Shown here: piece after piece, positions 50,436 through 59,748 of the stretch | Layout of the letters: every line of letters begins with the position of its first letter | Position numbering within the stretch: position 1 is the stretch's first letter | Assembly: GCA_012728875.1 (NCBI GenBank) | Contig: JAAYEF010000009.1 | Span: forward strand, 21,088 to 85,087 | Direction of reading: 5' to 3' | Source of the DNA: Candidatus Cloacimonadota bacterium | GTDB lineage: Bacteria; Cloacimonadota; Cloacimonadia; Cloacimonadales; Cloacimonadaceae | DNA length: 64,000 nt | Notes under the pieces: generated by a model | The model's database searches: none | Told to the model about the DNA's origin: nothing | What the model saw: the letters and a program-made list of their open reading frames with translations, nothing else | Program-made: the position numbers and the translations under genes

Positions 50436-52187
50436 TTATTTCAGATGTTCGTGCAGGAAGTCGTGATATTCCTTGTTGTTGAAGACCAGCTCATCATGGG
50501 TGCCCTGGTGCGCTCTGCCTTCTGAATCCAAAAAGAGCACGCTGTCCACGTAGTGCAGGGTGGAAAGGCGATGCGAGATCACGATGGCGGAAATGCCGGG
50601 GTAGTGGATATTGATATCCTGCCACAGCTTTTCCTCGTTCTCGGCATCCAGCGAAGCGGTGATATCGTCCAAAATCAAGAGCTGCGGACGCTTCACCAAA
50701 GCCCTTGCCACGGTGATGCGCTGTTTTTGCCCCCCAGAAACGCCCAATCCACGCTGGCCCACGCGGGTGTCCTCACCTTCAGGAAATGCGGCGATTTCCT
50801 CCGCCAGTTGAGCCGTTTTCACCGCGGTTTGATATTCCTGTTCATCCGCGGAATCCACGGCGAAAAGCACGTTCTCACGCACGGTTCCGGTGAACAGAAC
50901 AGGATCCTGCGGAACGTAGGCGATCGCCTCACGCAGATCCACCAAGTCCAGTTCCTCCAGCGGCGTTTCATTCACCAAAATGCGCCCCTCATCCGCTTTC
51001 AGCAGCCCCATCAGCAGGTTCGCAATCGTGCTTTTCCCCGCTCCGGTCGAACCCAAAATGAGCAGCCGCTCGCCGTTTTTCAGGCTGAAATCGCAGTTAT
51101 TGATGGCAGCTTCATTTTTGCCGGGGTAGGTGACGGAAACGTTTTCAAAGCGCAGGGATTCGATTTTTTCAAGCTTTTTCTCGCCCTTCCAGTCTGCATT
51201 GAAGGTGGGAAAATCCTTCATTTCCTCCAGGCGGTCGATATTCACAAACGCCTGTTTGCCGGACACAAAGAGCTGCGGCAGGTCCAGCAGCGGGTAGATC
51301 ATCATGCTCAGGTATGAGTAGAACATGAAAAAGGTGCCCACGGTGATGTCGCCCTTCACCGCCATATAGCCGCCAAAAAGGATCACCCCGATCTGGGCAA
51401 AGTAGTCGATATATTGATAGATGAGGCCCAAAACGGCATTCAGCTTCACCACGCCCATTTCGGTCTCAAAGCGGCGCTGCAGGGCGGCATCGAAAAAGCG
51501 GTTGTATTTTTCCTCGCTCACAAAGGCTTTCACGATGCGGATGCCGGAAAAGCTCATCTCCAGTTGATTGTTGATATTGCTGATGGCTTTTTGATTGAGG
51601 TCAAAATTTTGATAAAGTTTGTCGGACACCAGGTAGAACACCAGCATCATCAGGGGCAGCGAGGCAATGCTCATTAGGGTCAGCTTCACGTTGATGCTGA
51701 ACATCACCGCCAAGGAAAACGCAATCAGCGAAAAGGAATTGAAGGCACGAAAGATGCCCGAACACAGGAACCAGCTGATCTTTGAAAAATCCGTCAGGTC
51801 GTCGGTGAGGCGGGTGACGATGTCGCCGGTGCGGAACTTTTGGAAAAAGCGGAAGTCCTTGTCCAGGAGATATTTGAAATAGATCATGCGCAGCATGTTT
51901 TCAAAGCGGATGTTCACCCAGCCGCGGAAAGCGGGGTAGAAGCCGGTGAAAAACTGCGCTCCGCCCAGCGCCAGCAAGATCCAGATGATGCGGTTCACAT
52001 CTGCCATCGGGTCCGGATATTTGCCTGGATCGGAAAGAATGTTGCGCAAAAGGTCGATCAGCTTGCCAAAGATGAGCGGATGTGCGATGGAGACTGCGGA
52101 TGAGCCCAGAGTGAAAACCAGCATGATCAGCAGGAACCACTTCTGCGTCTTCCACATTTTCAGGATCCAGCGGAAGTTTTTATGCAT
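50436..52187 (-). CDS. ABC exporter half-transporter with degenerate catalytic site (subunit 2)
   Basis: 583 residues from the ATG at 52187, placed a good distance after GGAGG; an ATG six bases upstream is too close to it. An N-terminal six-helix membrane domain is followed by an ATPase with Walker A GSTGAGKST, signature VSGGQKQR and Walker B LLILDDITASLD. The residue after Walker B is Asp instead of the catalytic Glu, so this half has a non-catalytic site. The H-loop is VISHRL. Paired with the upstream half it forms a TM287/288-like heterodimer. Substrate unknown; lipid or drug export is likely. Confidence 0.9.
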   Translation of the reverse strand: MHKNFRWILKMWKTQKWFLLIMLVFTLGSSAVSIAHPLIFGKLIDLLRNILSDPGKYPDPMADVNRIIWILLALGGAQFFTGFYPAFRGWVNIRFENMLRMIYFKYLLDKDFRFFQKFRTGDIVTRLTDDLTDFSKISWFLCSGIFRAFNSFSLIAFSLAVMFSINVKLTLMSIASLPLMMLVFYLVSDKLYQNFDLNQKAISNINNQLEMSFSGIRIVKAFVSEEKYNRFFDAALQRRFETEMGVVKLNAVLGLIYQYIDYFAQIGVILFGGYMAVKGDITVGTFFMFYSYLSMMIYPLLDLPQLFVSGKQAFVNIDRLEEMKDFPTFNADWKGEKKLEKIESLRFENVSVTYPGKNEAAINNCDFSLKNGERLLILGSTGAGKSTIANLLMGLLKADEGRILVNETPLEELDLVDLREAIAYVPQDPVLFTGTVRENVLFAVDSADEQEYQTAVKTAQLAEEIAAFPEGEDTRVGQRGLGVSGGQKQRITVARALVKRPQLLILDDITASLDAENEEKLWQDINIHYPGISAIVISHRLSTLHYVDSVLFLDSEGRAHQGTHDELVFNNKEYHDFLHEHLK

Positions 52188-53943
52188 CGCCATCCTCCGT
52201 GCCAATCAACTGCAATTCTACCAGTTTGCGATACTCACGCGAGCTTTTCATCAGCTCGCTATGGCTGCCGCGGTGGATGATCTCGCCGTTTGAGAAAAAG
52301 AGAATCTCGTCCGCATCCAAAACCGAGGTGAGCCGATGCGCCACCACCACGGCGGTTCTGTCCGCAAAAATGGCTTCCATGCTCTTTTGGATCTTCGCCT
52401 CGGTTTGGGGGTCGATGCTGGCTGTGGCTTCGTCCATGATGATGAGCTCGGCGTTGAACGCCAGCGCCCGGGCAAAGCTGATCAGCTGTTTTTCGCCTTG
52501 GGAAACGTTTTGTCCGCGTTCCGCCAGTTCGGTGTCCAAGCCCATGTCCTGTTCGTTGATAAAGTCGTCCAACTGCACGATATTGATGGCTTCGCGCACC
52601 TTTTCCTCGGGCACCAAGTCGTTATACACGCGCACGTTTTCCAAAATGCTGCCGGGGAAGAGGAAGATATCCTGCAAAATCAGCCCGATTTTACTGCGCC
52701 AGGCGCGAAATTCGATCTCATCCAGCGGCACATCGTCCACCAGAATGCGCCCTTTGTTCAGGGGATAAAAGCCGCAAAGCAGGCTCACGCTCGTGGTTTT
52801 TCCGCTGCCGGAAGCGCCCACCAGCGCAATCTTTTTGCCCTTGGGAATGGTGAAGGAAACGTCACGCAGCACCCATTCCTCATCCTTATAGGCGAACCAG
52901 ACATTCTCAAAGCGGATTTCGCGCTGGAATGATGGCTGCAGCGTGCCTATGAAAATCTCTTCCTCGGAGGTGAGTTCCGTGAGTTCCACAATGCGTTTCA
53001 GGCTCACAAAGGCGCGCTGGATCTGCATCACGTTCTCGGAAATCTGCATCAGAGGCCAGATCATGCGGAAAATGTAGTCCACAAAAATGATCAGCGTGCC
53101 GATGGTGACAGCGCCGGCGATGATGCGCGGAGCGGTGAGCTTGATGATCAGCACCAGAAAGATCACCTCAAAGACCAGCATGAAAACGCTCTGCGAGCCA
53201 TATTCGGTGAAGCTCGTGCGGGTTTCCAGGCGATATTTTTCATCCGAGGAGAATTTGAGATCCTCATACGCCTTGTTCTGCCGGTTCAAAGCCTGCAAAA
53301 TGGGCATTCCCTGCACGTAGTCCGTGATTTTTGCCGTCACCACGGCGTTTTTCTCACGGATTTTCATGTAAAACTGCGACAGGTAGCGGATCAGAAAGTA
53401 GTAGCCCACGATCGCCACCGCCATCAACGGCAAAATCCAGCCGGCAATATGGGGTGCGCGCAAAAACATCACCAAAAAGACTCCGGCAAAGAAGAGCAGA
53501 TTTCCGATGATGCGGATGGAAAGCTCGGAAAACAGGGCTTTTACGCGCTCGGCGTCGGATTCCACGCGGGCAATGAGTTCGCCCACAGGCTGTTTGTTAA
53601 ACCATTCCACCGGCAAAGTGAGCAAATGGCGAAAGACCTGAGCCTTGAACTTGGTGATGATTTTCACTCCCAAGCGCGAGAGCAGCACGATCTGCAGATA
53701 GGAAAGGATGCCCGCCACCACCACTGCCAGCACAAAGAAGCCGCCAAAGCGGAACATCTGCGCCATGTCTTTACCAGGTATGCTTTTATCGATGATTTCT
53801 GCCAGAATCAGAGGGTAGAGCAGCTGAATGGCGGAGGTGCAAAGCATGGCAAAAAGCCCAAACAACAAAAGCCCCAGATCCTTTTTAACAAAAGGATACA
53901 GGAGCTTCAGATAATTGGTTGAGCCGTCTGGCCGCTTGGGCAT
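52180..53943 (-). CDS. ABC exporter half-transporter, catalytic half (subunit 1)
   Basis: 587 residues. A six-helix membrane domain, then an ATPase with Walker A GASGSGKTT, Walker B LIIMDEATASIDP with the catalytic Glu, H-loop VVAHRL. Its signature is weak (NVSQGEKQL instead of LSGGQ). In heterodimeric exporters the weak signature faces the partner's Asp-bearing Walker B, so the deviations in the two genes together form one degenerate and one active site. Its stop overlaps the second half's start by 8 nt. Confidence 0.9.
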   Translation of the reverse strand: MPKRPDGSTNYLKLLYPFVKKDLGLLLFGLFAMLCTSAIQLLYPLILAEIIDKSIPGKDMAQMFRFGGFFVLAVVVAGILSYLQIVLLSRLGVKIITKFKAQVFRHLLTLPVEWFNKQPVGELIARVESDAERVKALFSELSIRIIGNLLFFAGVFLVMFLRAPHIAGWILPLMAVAIVGYYFLIRYLSQFYMKIREKNAVVTAKITDYVQGMPILQALNRQNKAYEDLKFSSDEKYRLETRTSFTEYGSQSVFMLVFEVIFLVLIIKLTAPRIIAGAVTIGTLIIFVDYIFRMIWPLMQISENVMQIQRAFVSLKRIVELTELTSEEEIFIGTLQPSFQREIRFENVWFAYKDEEWVLRDVSFTIPKGKKIALVGASGSGKTTSVSLLCGFYPLNKGRILVDDVPLDEIEFRAWRSKIGLILQDIFLFPGSILENVRVYNDLVPEEKVREAINIVQLDDFINEQDMGLDTELAERGQNVSQGEKQLISFARALAFNAELIIMDEATASIDPQTEAKIQKSMEAIFADRTAVVVAHRLTSVLDADEILFFSNGEIIHRGSHSELMKSSREYRKLVELQLIGTEDGDA

Positions 53944-53981
53944 TCGCGTTCCCTGGCCTTTATTTTATTTTGCTAAAAAAA

Positions 53982-54059
53982 TGGTCGGGATGAGAGGATT
54001 TGAACCTCCGACTTCTCGGTCCCGAACCGAGCGCGCTAACCGGACTGCGCTACATCCCG
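53982..54059 (-). tRNA. tRNA-Pro (CGG)
   Basis: 78 nt with encoded CCA. Acceptor CGGGATG / CATCCCG, anticodon loop TTCGGGA, T-arm GGTTCAAATCC. It lies 45 nt before the stop of the DUF4097 gene, on the same strand. Confidence 0.95.
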
Positions 54060-54104
54060 ACCGGTTCGGCTCAAATTTTGACGCAGTCTTTAATTGTCAA
54101 GGTT

Positions 54105-55514
54105 TTATTCCACGCCGATGGCGCGCAACAGCCTTTCCGCCTCCTGTGCGGAGATTTTGCCATTTTCCAGCATCTGCAGGATCTTTGCGCGGCTTTGCTC
54201 GTCCACGCTTTTCCTTTCACCGGTGTCCAAGTCGCTGCCCTTGAAGGCTTTATTGATGGCGTTATCCACGGTTTTACTGATGAAATCCCCAAGCTTGTCC
54301 AGGTTCGAGATCTCGGTTTTTTCCTCTTCCCAATTGGTTTTTTCCGCGCGCGGCTCTCGCACCTTGCGAAACACGGATTTCAAAAGGTCGCCAACCTCGT
54401 CGCCGATCTGGTCCACAGTTTTCACCACCTTGCCGCCGGCGCTTTTGAAGTCGAATTCCTCCACGGTTTTCTTCATCTTGTCCATGGCGGCGTTCAGTTT
54501 TTCCTTCGCCCCTTCTTCGCGGATGCCAGCCAAAGCCTTTTCCACAGCGGCGCTGACGGTGCCCCAGGCTTTTTGCACCTTTTCGAGGTCTTCCTCGCTC
54601 ACGGCCTTGCTCATCGTTTGCTTCAGCTCTTTGATCTTAAGCCCGATAAAGTTCAATTCCGCGCCGTCGTCGCTGGTGAGGCTGATGTCTCCATTTTCGG
54701 TCTTAATGCTGATCTGGGCGCCACCTTCGCCACGGCGGACGATCTTGAGATCCCCATCTTCGCTGAGCTCGGCTTCGATCTCGTTGTGAAGCGTGCCCGT
54801 TTCGGTGATGGCTTCCAGTTGGAAATCATAGTTTTCAGGCAGAGCGAGCTGGATGGGTCCATTTTCAGACACAAAGGTGAGATTGGCATCCTCCACGGGC
54901 AGGGCCTCATAGATGATTCTGCCATTTTCGCTTTGGATGAAAGCCCGTTCACAAGCGGCTTGACGCACCCTGATGGCGCCGTTTTCGCTGCCGGCTTCAA
55001 ATGATGCGCCGCTCACTTTTTCAGCGGAAACATTGCCGTTTTCCGTGATCACGCGCAGTTCGGCGTCACATTTTTGGATGCGGATGGCACCGTTTTCGCT
55101 TTTGAGGCTGATTTGTCCGCTGCAATCCTTCACTTGGATGCTGCCGTTCTCAGTTGCCATTTTCAGCTCGGTTTCCAGTTCCAAAGCTGCCAAAGGCTCA
55201 TTTTCGCTTTTCGCGCACACTTTGACGGCGGTGGGAACCAAGATTTTCACGCGCGAATCTCCCGAACCCCAAAAGGCTTCCGCGAGTTCCGGCACTTTTT
55301 CCAAAAGAATCTCCATTTCATCCGCTTTACGGTCCACGAAAAAGAATTCCGTGATGTCGATGCCGGGGATGTAGGAATGAATTTTCAATTTCGCGTCCAC
55401 ATGAACCTGGTCGTCAGGGGATGCGCCAATTTCCAGCGGCGCCATTTTGTTGTCGATCTTCACCCTGCTGATGCCGTCGGTGGAATAGTTCAGGCTCACT
55501 TTTACGGTTTTCAT
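54105..55514 (-). CDS. DUF4097-type beta-helix protein with C-terminal SHOCT-like domain
   Basis: 469 residues. Residues ~110-280 are short strands each containing a (S/T)ENG turn (TENGSIQV, SENGAIRI, TENGNVSA), the repeat of DUF4097 (YvlB-like) solenoid proteins. Residues ~290-440 are charged helices. The last ~40 residues (RAKILQMLENGKISAQEAERLL) resemble the SHOCT/YvlB C-terminal helix pair. There is no signal peptide, so it is probably cytoplasmic or membrane-associated, perhaps with a stress or envelope role. Its start overlaps the DUF2089 regulator stop by 4 nt. Confidence 0.8.
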   Translation of the reverse strand: MKTVKVSLNYSTDGISRVKIDNKMAPLEIGASPDDQVHVDAKLKIHSYIPGIDITEFFFVDRKADEMEILLEKVPELAEAFWGSGDSRVKILVPTAVKVCAKSENEPLAALELETELKMATENGSIQVKDCSGQISLKSENGAIRIQKCDAELRVITENGNVSAEKVSGASFEAGSENGAIRVRQAACERAFIQSENGRIIYEALPVEDANLTFVSENGPIQLALPENYDFQLEAITETGTLHNEIEAELSEDGDLKIVRRGEGGAQISIKTENGDISLTSDDGAELNFIGLKIKELKQTMSKAVSEEDLEKVQKAWGTVSAAVEKALAGIREEGAKEKLNAAMDKMKKTVEEFDFKSAGGKVVKTVDQIGDEVGDLLKSVFRKVREPRAEKTNWEEEKTEISNLDKLGDFISKTVDNAINKAFKGSDLDTGERKSVDEQSRAKILQMLENGKISAQEAERLLRAIGVE

Positions 55515-55870
55515 TTTTCTCTCCTTGTTTCGATCATTTCCAGCGCTTCCTCAACGCTGATGAAGCCTTGGTCGAGGTCGCCGATGATGTCGCTGTAATC
55601 CAGTTCACCCGGCTCTTCCTTGGTGATCTGGCGGATGATCTCGGCAAGGCGGTTTTTCACCGTGGGGTAGGAAATTCCCAGGCGCTTTTCCATTTCGCGG
55701 ATATTGCCCTGGCCCACCACGAAAAGCTTGATGAATTCCAGTTGCTCCGGCTTCAGGCCGTGAACCCAGCTCTGGGAAAAGCTTCCTCTGAAGCTCACTC
55801 TGCAGGCCGCGCAATGGAATTCCTTCACCATCAATTCCCCTTTGCAGAGGGGACAGGCTGTCATTTCCAT
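55511..55870 (-). CDS. DUF2089 family transcriptional regulator (zinc ribbon + helix-turn-helix)
   Basis: 119 residues. Two CxxC motifs near residues 6-23 (CPLCKG, CAACRV) form a zinc ribbon. The middle has KPEQLEFIKLFVVGQGNIREM and the helix-turn-helix KRLGISYPTVKNRLAEII. This is the DUF2089 layout. Coupled by a 4-nt overlap to the DUF4097 gene, a pair known in other bacteria; it probably regulates that operon, itself included. Confidence 0.88.
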   Translation of the reverse strand: MEMTACPLCKGELMVKEFHCAACRVSFRGSFSQSWVHGLKPEQLEFIKLFVVGQGNIREMEKRLGISYPTVKNRLAEIIRQITKEEPGELDYSDIIGDLDQGFISVEEALEMIETRREK

Positions 55871-55966
55871 GGGGGTCTCCTTAATTATTTTGAGGTCAGT
55901 TTTAAGAATCTCAATATATTGTCAAGCTAAATCTTCAAATTTTTAAGGTGACTTGGTTTTCAAGGC

Positions 55967-55989
55967 AAAAAAAATGCCCGCAGGCAGGC
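55967..55989 (-). terminator. Terminator after the tRNA cluster
   Basis: Stem GCCTG / CGGGC with one G-T pair and a 4-nt loop, followed by AT8 on the minus strand. It lies 38 nt after the last tRNA. Stem is short but the T run is good. Confidence 0.5.
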
Positions 55990-56026
55990 TTGGGGGATTT
56001 TTTCAAAAAACGGGCTGATAAAAAAA

Positions 56027-56102
<76 letters not shown>

Positions 56103-56103
56103 T

Positions 56104-56190
56104 TGGTACCAGAGGCCGGACTTGAACCGGCACGAGCCGAAGCCCGAGGGATTTTAAGTCCCTTGTGTCTACCAGTTCCACCACTCCGGC
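56104..56190 (-). tRNA. tRNA-Leu (TAA)
   Basis: 87 nt with CCA encoded and a long variable arm (CGGGCTTCGGCTCG). Anticodon loop CTTAAAA, T-arm GGTTCAAGTCC. One base from the following tRNA-Gly. Confidence 0.95.
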
Positions 56191-56204
56191 ATGATGAAAA
56201 TGAG

Positions 56205-56278
<74 letters not shown>

Positions 56279-56292
56279 GAATCTATGTCAAA

Positions 56293-56368
<76 letters not shown>

Positions 56369-56410
56369 TCATGAAGCTGAGAATCCAAAAATCTGAACTG
56401 CGATGATTTG

Positions 56411-56956
56411 TCAAGCCAAAATCTCATTTTCAGAAAACACCTGCGCTTCAAAGCGGTAAAGAAGGGCGTCCGGGCTCTTCCAAGCGCCGTTTCGCAAACC
56501 CGCCTTGCGGCAGAGTTGACTGAGATAGGTGTCCAGATCCCAGTCCCATTCCACCGGCACCTGCGGCAAAAACACACCCGAATTGAAGCCCTTGCGCAGC
56601 AGCAGCCCATCCCGTCCGATCTGGATTTGGGAGACTTCCTCCACGGGGATCAGCGGCCCCAAGATCGAAATTTCGATGCTGAGCCCGGCAAGTTCTTCGC
56701 GGCGCAAGGCAGGAAAGCGAGGATCCCCAAAAGCCGCTTCACGAGCCATGTCCACCACCTCTTCGGCGATGCTTTTTCTGCTTTGCATCATGCCGATGCA
56801 GCCGCGCAGTTCGCCCTTTTGGGTGATGGTCACAAAGAGTCCCTTGCGCTCCCCAAAGGCTTCATCCAAGGGCAGTTGCGGCTGTTCCCCGCCAAAACGT
56901 GAGGCGATGGCGGCTCTTGCCAGCTTCAAAAGTGTCTCCTTTTGGGCGGGGGTCAT
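56411..56956 (-). CDS. amrA: AmmeMemoRadiSam system protein A (AMMECR1 domain)
   Basis: 181 residues. An AMMECR1 domain with GELRGCIGMMQ near residues 49-59 (the conserved LRGCIG box) and REAAFGDPRFPALRREEL. The biochemical role is unknown; in many bacteria and archaea it co-occurs with MEMO and a radical SAM protein. The ATG overlaps the MEMO stop by 4 nt. No radical SAM partner lies next to it here. Confidence 0.92.
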   Translation of the reverse strand: MTPAQKETLLKLARAAIASRFGGEQPQLPLDEAFGERKGLFVTITQKGELRGCIGMMQSRKSIAEEVVDMAREAAFGDPRFPALRREELAGLSIEISILGPLIPVEEVSQIQIGRDGLLLRKGFNSGVFLPQVPVEWDWDLDTYLSQLCRKAGLRNGAWKSPDALLYRFEAQVFSENEILA

Positions 56957-57780
56957 GGCTGCTCCCCGCGATAGATGAGGGCGCTCAGATAGCCCACCAC
57001 ATTTTGCTTGTCACCGCTCACCTCGCCGGAATGGGTGTATTCGATCACCCTGGCCTTGGCGTCCTGTGCCGTGGAAACCAGATAGAGCAGAGCCAGCAAA
57101 CCCCCGATGCCGCAGGCTTCACACTTGCGGCTCACCGCGCTTTGCCACAGGCCTGCGGGGTCGAGCTTTAGAATGTGGTCCACCACCATGGCGTCCATCT
57201 TTTCCGCGCGGCTGGAGTTGTGAAAGTGGGAAAGATCTGTGGAAACCACCACCCCCAGTTTTCTGCCATTCTGCGCCGAACGCAGTTGCCGCGCCAAAAG
57301 GGTCATATCTTGGGGATACGGGCGTCCGATCATCACCGGGCAGATCTTCGCCTGGGGAAAGAAATACTTGAGCAGGGGAAGCTGCACCTCCAGGGAATGC
57401 TCCATCTCGTGCAGCCTTTTGGAACTGCCCGGGTCGGGGTCGTGTCCCTGCAGGATCTCCGCCACTTCGCTGTCCTGTTCGATGTTTCCCAGTGGCGTTT
57501 CATATTCGCTGAAGGGCGGGATGGACCAGTCGAACCCCAAGCCGTGGTGGCTGGGATGCAGGATCACCAGGGTGTCAAAATCCTCCTGAGCGAAAAGGCT
57601 CCAGCCCCTTGCGGCGCAGGCTCCGGAATACACATAGCCGGCGTGGGGAACGATGAGCCCCAAAAATTCCTCCGCGCCTTCCTTTTGCGGGGGCGAAACG
57701 AGCCAGCTTTCGATGGCGGCGGCGATGCGGTCGCCAAAACGGGGATAGAAGCTGCCGGCGTGGGCGTTTTTTCTGATCAT
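56953..57780 (-). CDS. amrB: AmmeMemoRadiSam system protein B (MEMO family)
   Basis: 275 residues from the ATG at 57780, which overlaps the IMPACT stop by 4 nt; the longer upstream frame is a shadow of that gene. It begins RKNAHAGSFYP, the MEMO signature. Conserved His/Asp/Cys residues of the dioxygenase-like pocket are in VPHAGYVYSG, HPSHHG, STDLSHFH and CEACGIG. Human MEMO is a copper/iron-binding protein; the bacterial role is unknown. Coupled with AMMECR1. Confidence 0.92.
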   Translation of the reverse strand: MIRKNAHAGSFYPRFGDRIAAAIESWLVSPPQKEGAEEFLGLIVPHAGYVYSGACAARGWSLFAQEDFDTLVILHPSHHGLGFDWSIPPFSEYETPLGNIEQDSEVAEILQGHDPDPGSSKRLHEMEHSLEVQLPLLKYFFPQAKICPVMIGRPYPQDMTLLARQLRSAQNGRKLGVVVSTDLSHFHNSSRAEKMDAMVVDHILKLDPAGLWQSAVSRKCEACGIGGLLALLYLVSTAQDAKARVIEYTHSGEVSGDKQNVVGYLSALIYRGEQP

Positions 57781-58391
57781 TCTCGTTCTCCTTTTTCTGT
57801 ATATTTCAAGCGGGATTGGGCTGCCTGTCCGTCCAGATAATCCCTCAGTTCCGGGGCTTTTTCGGTGGGAACCGCCAGCGTGAGTTCCGCCTCTTCGCCC
57901 CAGTTTTCGCCCACCACCCTGCCTTCCAGGCTTTTCACCAGGCCGCCAAGCTGGTCCACCGCGGCATAAGAGGCTTGAACCACAAACTCCGTCTGAGCCG
58001 TCACGGGCAGTTTTTTGGCGTCTTCCAAAGCCTGTTCCACCGTGTTTCCATAGGCTTCGATCAAGCCCGGGATGCCCAGTTTCACCCCGCCATAATAGCG
58101 GGTCACGATTGCCAATGTATTGGTCATATTTGCGCGCAAAAGGGCGTTCAAAATCGGCTTTCCGGCGCTGCCGCGGGGTTCCCCTGCGTCGGACCAATAT
58201 TGGGTTTCACGCTCCAAACCGAGGATGTAGGCAAAGCAGTTGTGGGTGGCGTTTGCATATTCTTTGGCATGGGCGGCGAGCAGCTCGCGCGCTTCCTCGG
58301 CACTGCTGATGGGAAACAGGAAGCAAATGAAACTGGAGCGGCGTATCTTCTGCTGCCAATTCTTGGGGTTTTCCAGGGTGAAAAAAGCCAT
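57777..58391 (-). CDS. IMPACT / YigZ family protein
   Basis: 204 residues from the ATG at 58391; an upstream ATG at 58466 lies inside umuC. The IMPACT domain shows ATHNCFAYILG and SDAGEPRGSAGKPIL near residues 58-90, followed by VTRYYGGVKLGIPGLIEAYG and a C-terminal DUF1949 domain. Yeast YIH1 and human IMPACT bind GCN1; the bacterial function is unclear. It starts 2 nt after umuC and overlaps amrB by 4 nt. Confidence 0.92.
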   Translation of the reverse strand: MAFFTLENPKNWQQKIRRSSFICFLFPISSAEEARELLAAHAKEYANATHNCFAYILGLERETQYWSDAGEPRGSAGKPILNALLRANMTNTLAIVTRYYGGVKLGIPGLIEAYGNTVEQALEDAKKLPVTAQTEFVVQASYAAVDQLGGLVKSLEGRVVGENWGEEAELTLAVPTEKAPELRDYLDGQAAQSRLKYTEKGERE

Positions 58392-58393
58392 GG

Positions 58394-59683
58394 CTACTTG
58401 GTTCGGATCAGATCCGTCCAGCGCGTGGTGTAAGCCGGGGAAAGCCGTGCCCGCTTCATCTGCCAATCCCGCTTGGTGCCGGAACTGGCAAAGAACACCG
58501 TATCGCGCCCGTGTTTACGGTTCAGGCGGTCCACCGCTTGGATCAGGTCGTGCCGTCTGTCGTCCAAATAGTTTGTTTCCAAGAGGTTAAGCGGCACATC
58601 ATCCTCGCTGATCAAGCCGCTGAACATCACTCCCGCCTTCTTATATTGAAAACCGGGGAGGTGGAGTTCGTGCAGCATGGTCAGTGCGATTTTGATCAGA
58701 TCCGGCGTGTGCGCCGAAGGGGGGGAGAGCTGGATCTGCAGGGCGTTGTTATATTGCGGACCTTCCTTGAAACGGTTGGTCGCCAAAAAGACCATCATCT
58801 GCTGAGCCACGCTGTGCTGGGCGCGGAGTTTTTCCGCAGCGCGGGTCACATATTCCGAAACCGCTTCCTCCAGGTCCTTGAGTTCCTCCACCTGCCTGCC
58901 GAACGACCTCGAGCACACCACGCTCCTTTTCGGCGCGGGCGCTTCCTCCATCCGGATGCAGGCAAAGCCCTGAAGCTCCAGAACCGTTTTGTGGCCTGTG
59001 CTGGTCAGATAGTGGTCGATAAAATTTTCCGGGGCGTTGCGCAGTTGCCAGGCGTTGAGGATGCCGTTTTGCCTCAGAAAACGGTCATATTGACGGCCGA
59101 TTCCCCAAATCTCCGCCACGGGCGTCAGATTCAGCGCTTTTTCGATGCGTTCATCGTCCAAAAGCACCAAACAGCCCTTGTATCCGCTGTAGCGCTTGGC
59201 AAAGCGGTTGGCGATTTTTGCCAGGGTTTTGGTGCGTGAAATGCCCACGGAAACGGGGATGCCCGTCCATTTTCTCACCTTTTCGCGGATGCGGCGTCCA
59301 TAGTCCTCCAGATCGCGCTGACGAAAGCCGTTCAGGTTCAAAAAAGCCTCGTCGATGGAATAGATTTCCAGCTCCGGGCTGAATTCCTCCAGGGTTTGCA
59401 TCACGCGGCGGCTCATGTCGCCATACAGCGCATAGTTCGATGAAAGCAGGGTTCCCCCGTGTTTCAGGATGCGCGCTTCGTGCTTGAACCCGGGCGCTCC
59501 CATGGGGATATTCATGGCCTTGATTTCGTTTGAACGCGAAACGATGCAGCCGTCGTTATTGGACAGCACGGCAACCGGTTTTCCCTCCAAAGAGGGGTCG
59601 AACACGCGTTCGCAGGACACATAAAAATTGTTGCAATCCACCAGGGCAACGATGTTGGTGTCCGAAAGGCCGATTTTATTCAT
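58394..59683 (-). CDS. umuC: Y-family DNA polymerase, UmuC-like
   Basis: 429 residues, typical UmuC length. VALVDCNNFYVSCERVF holds the first catalytic Asp, SNYALYGDMSRRVM the steric region, and IYSIDEAFLNLNGF the second Asp-Glu pair. It copies damaged DNA as polymerase V, for which UmuD' is needed. There is no umuD beside it; instead the order is umuC-IMPACT-MEMO-AMMECR1. The partner may be elsewhere or absent. No clear LexA site found upstream; that region holds repeats. Confidence 0.92.
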   Translation of the reverse strand: MNKIGLSDTNIVALVDCNNFYVSCERVFDPSLEGKPVAVLSNNDGCIVSRSNEIKAMNIPMGAPGFKHEARILKHGGTLLSSNYALYGDMSRRVMQTLEEFSPELEIYSIDEAFLNLNGFRQRDLEDYGRRIREKVRKWTGIPVSVGISRTKTLAKIANRFAKRYSGYKGCLVLLDDERIEKALNLTPVAEIWGIGRQYDRFLRQNGILNAWQLRNAPENFIDHYLTSTGHKTVLELQGFACIRMEEAPAPKRSVVCSRSFGRQVEELKDLEEAVSEYVTRAAEKLRAQHSVAQQMMVFLATNRFKEGPQYNNALQIQLSPPSAHTPDLIKIALTMLHELHLPGFQYKKAGVMFSGLISEDDVPLNLLETNYLDDRRHDLIQAVDRLNRKHGRDTVFFASSGTKRDWQMKRARLSPAYTTRWTDLIRTK

Positions 59684-59748
59684 GTTTAAACTCCCAAATC
59701 CATTTTGGCGAAGTGGCTGTGGGTGTCAATGATTTATGTATGCAGAGT

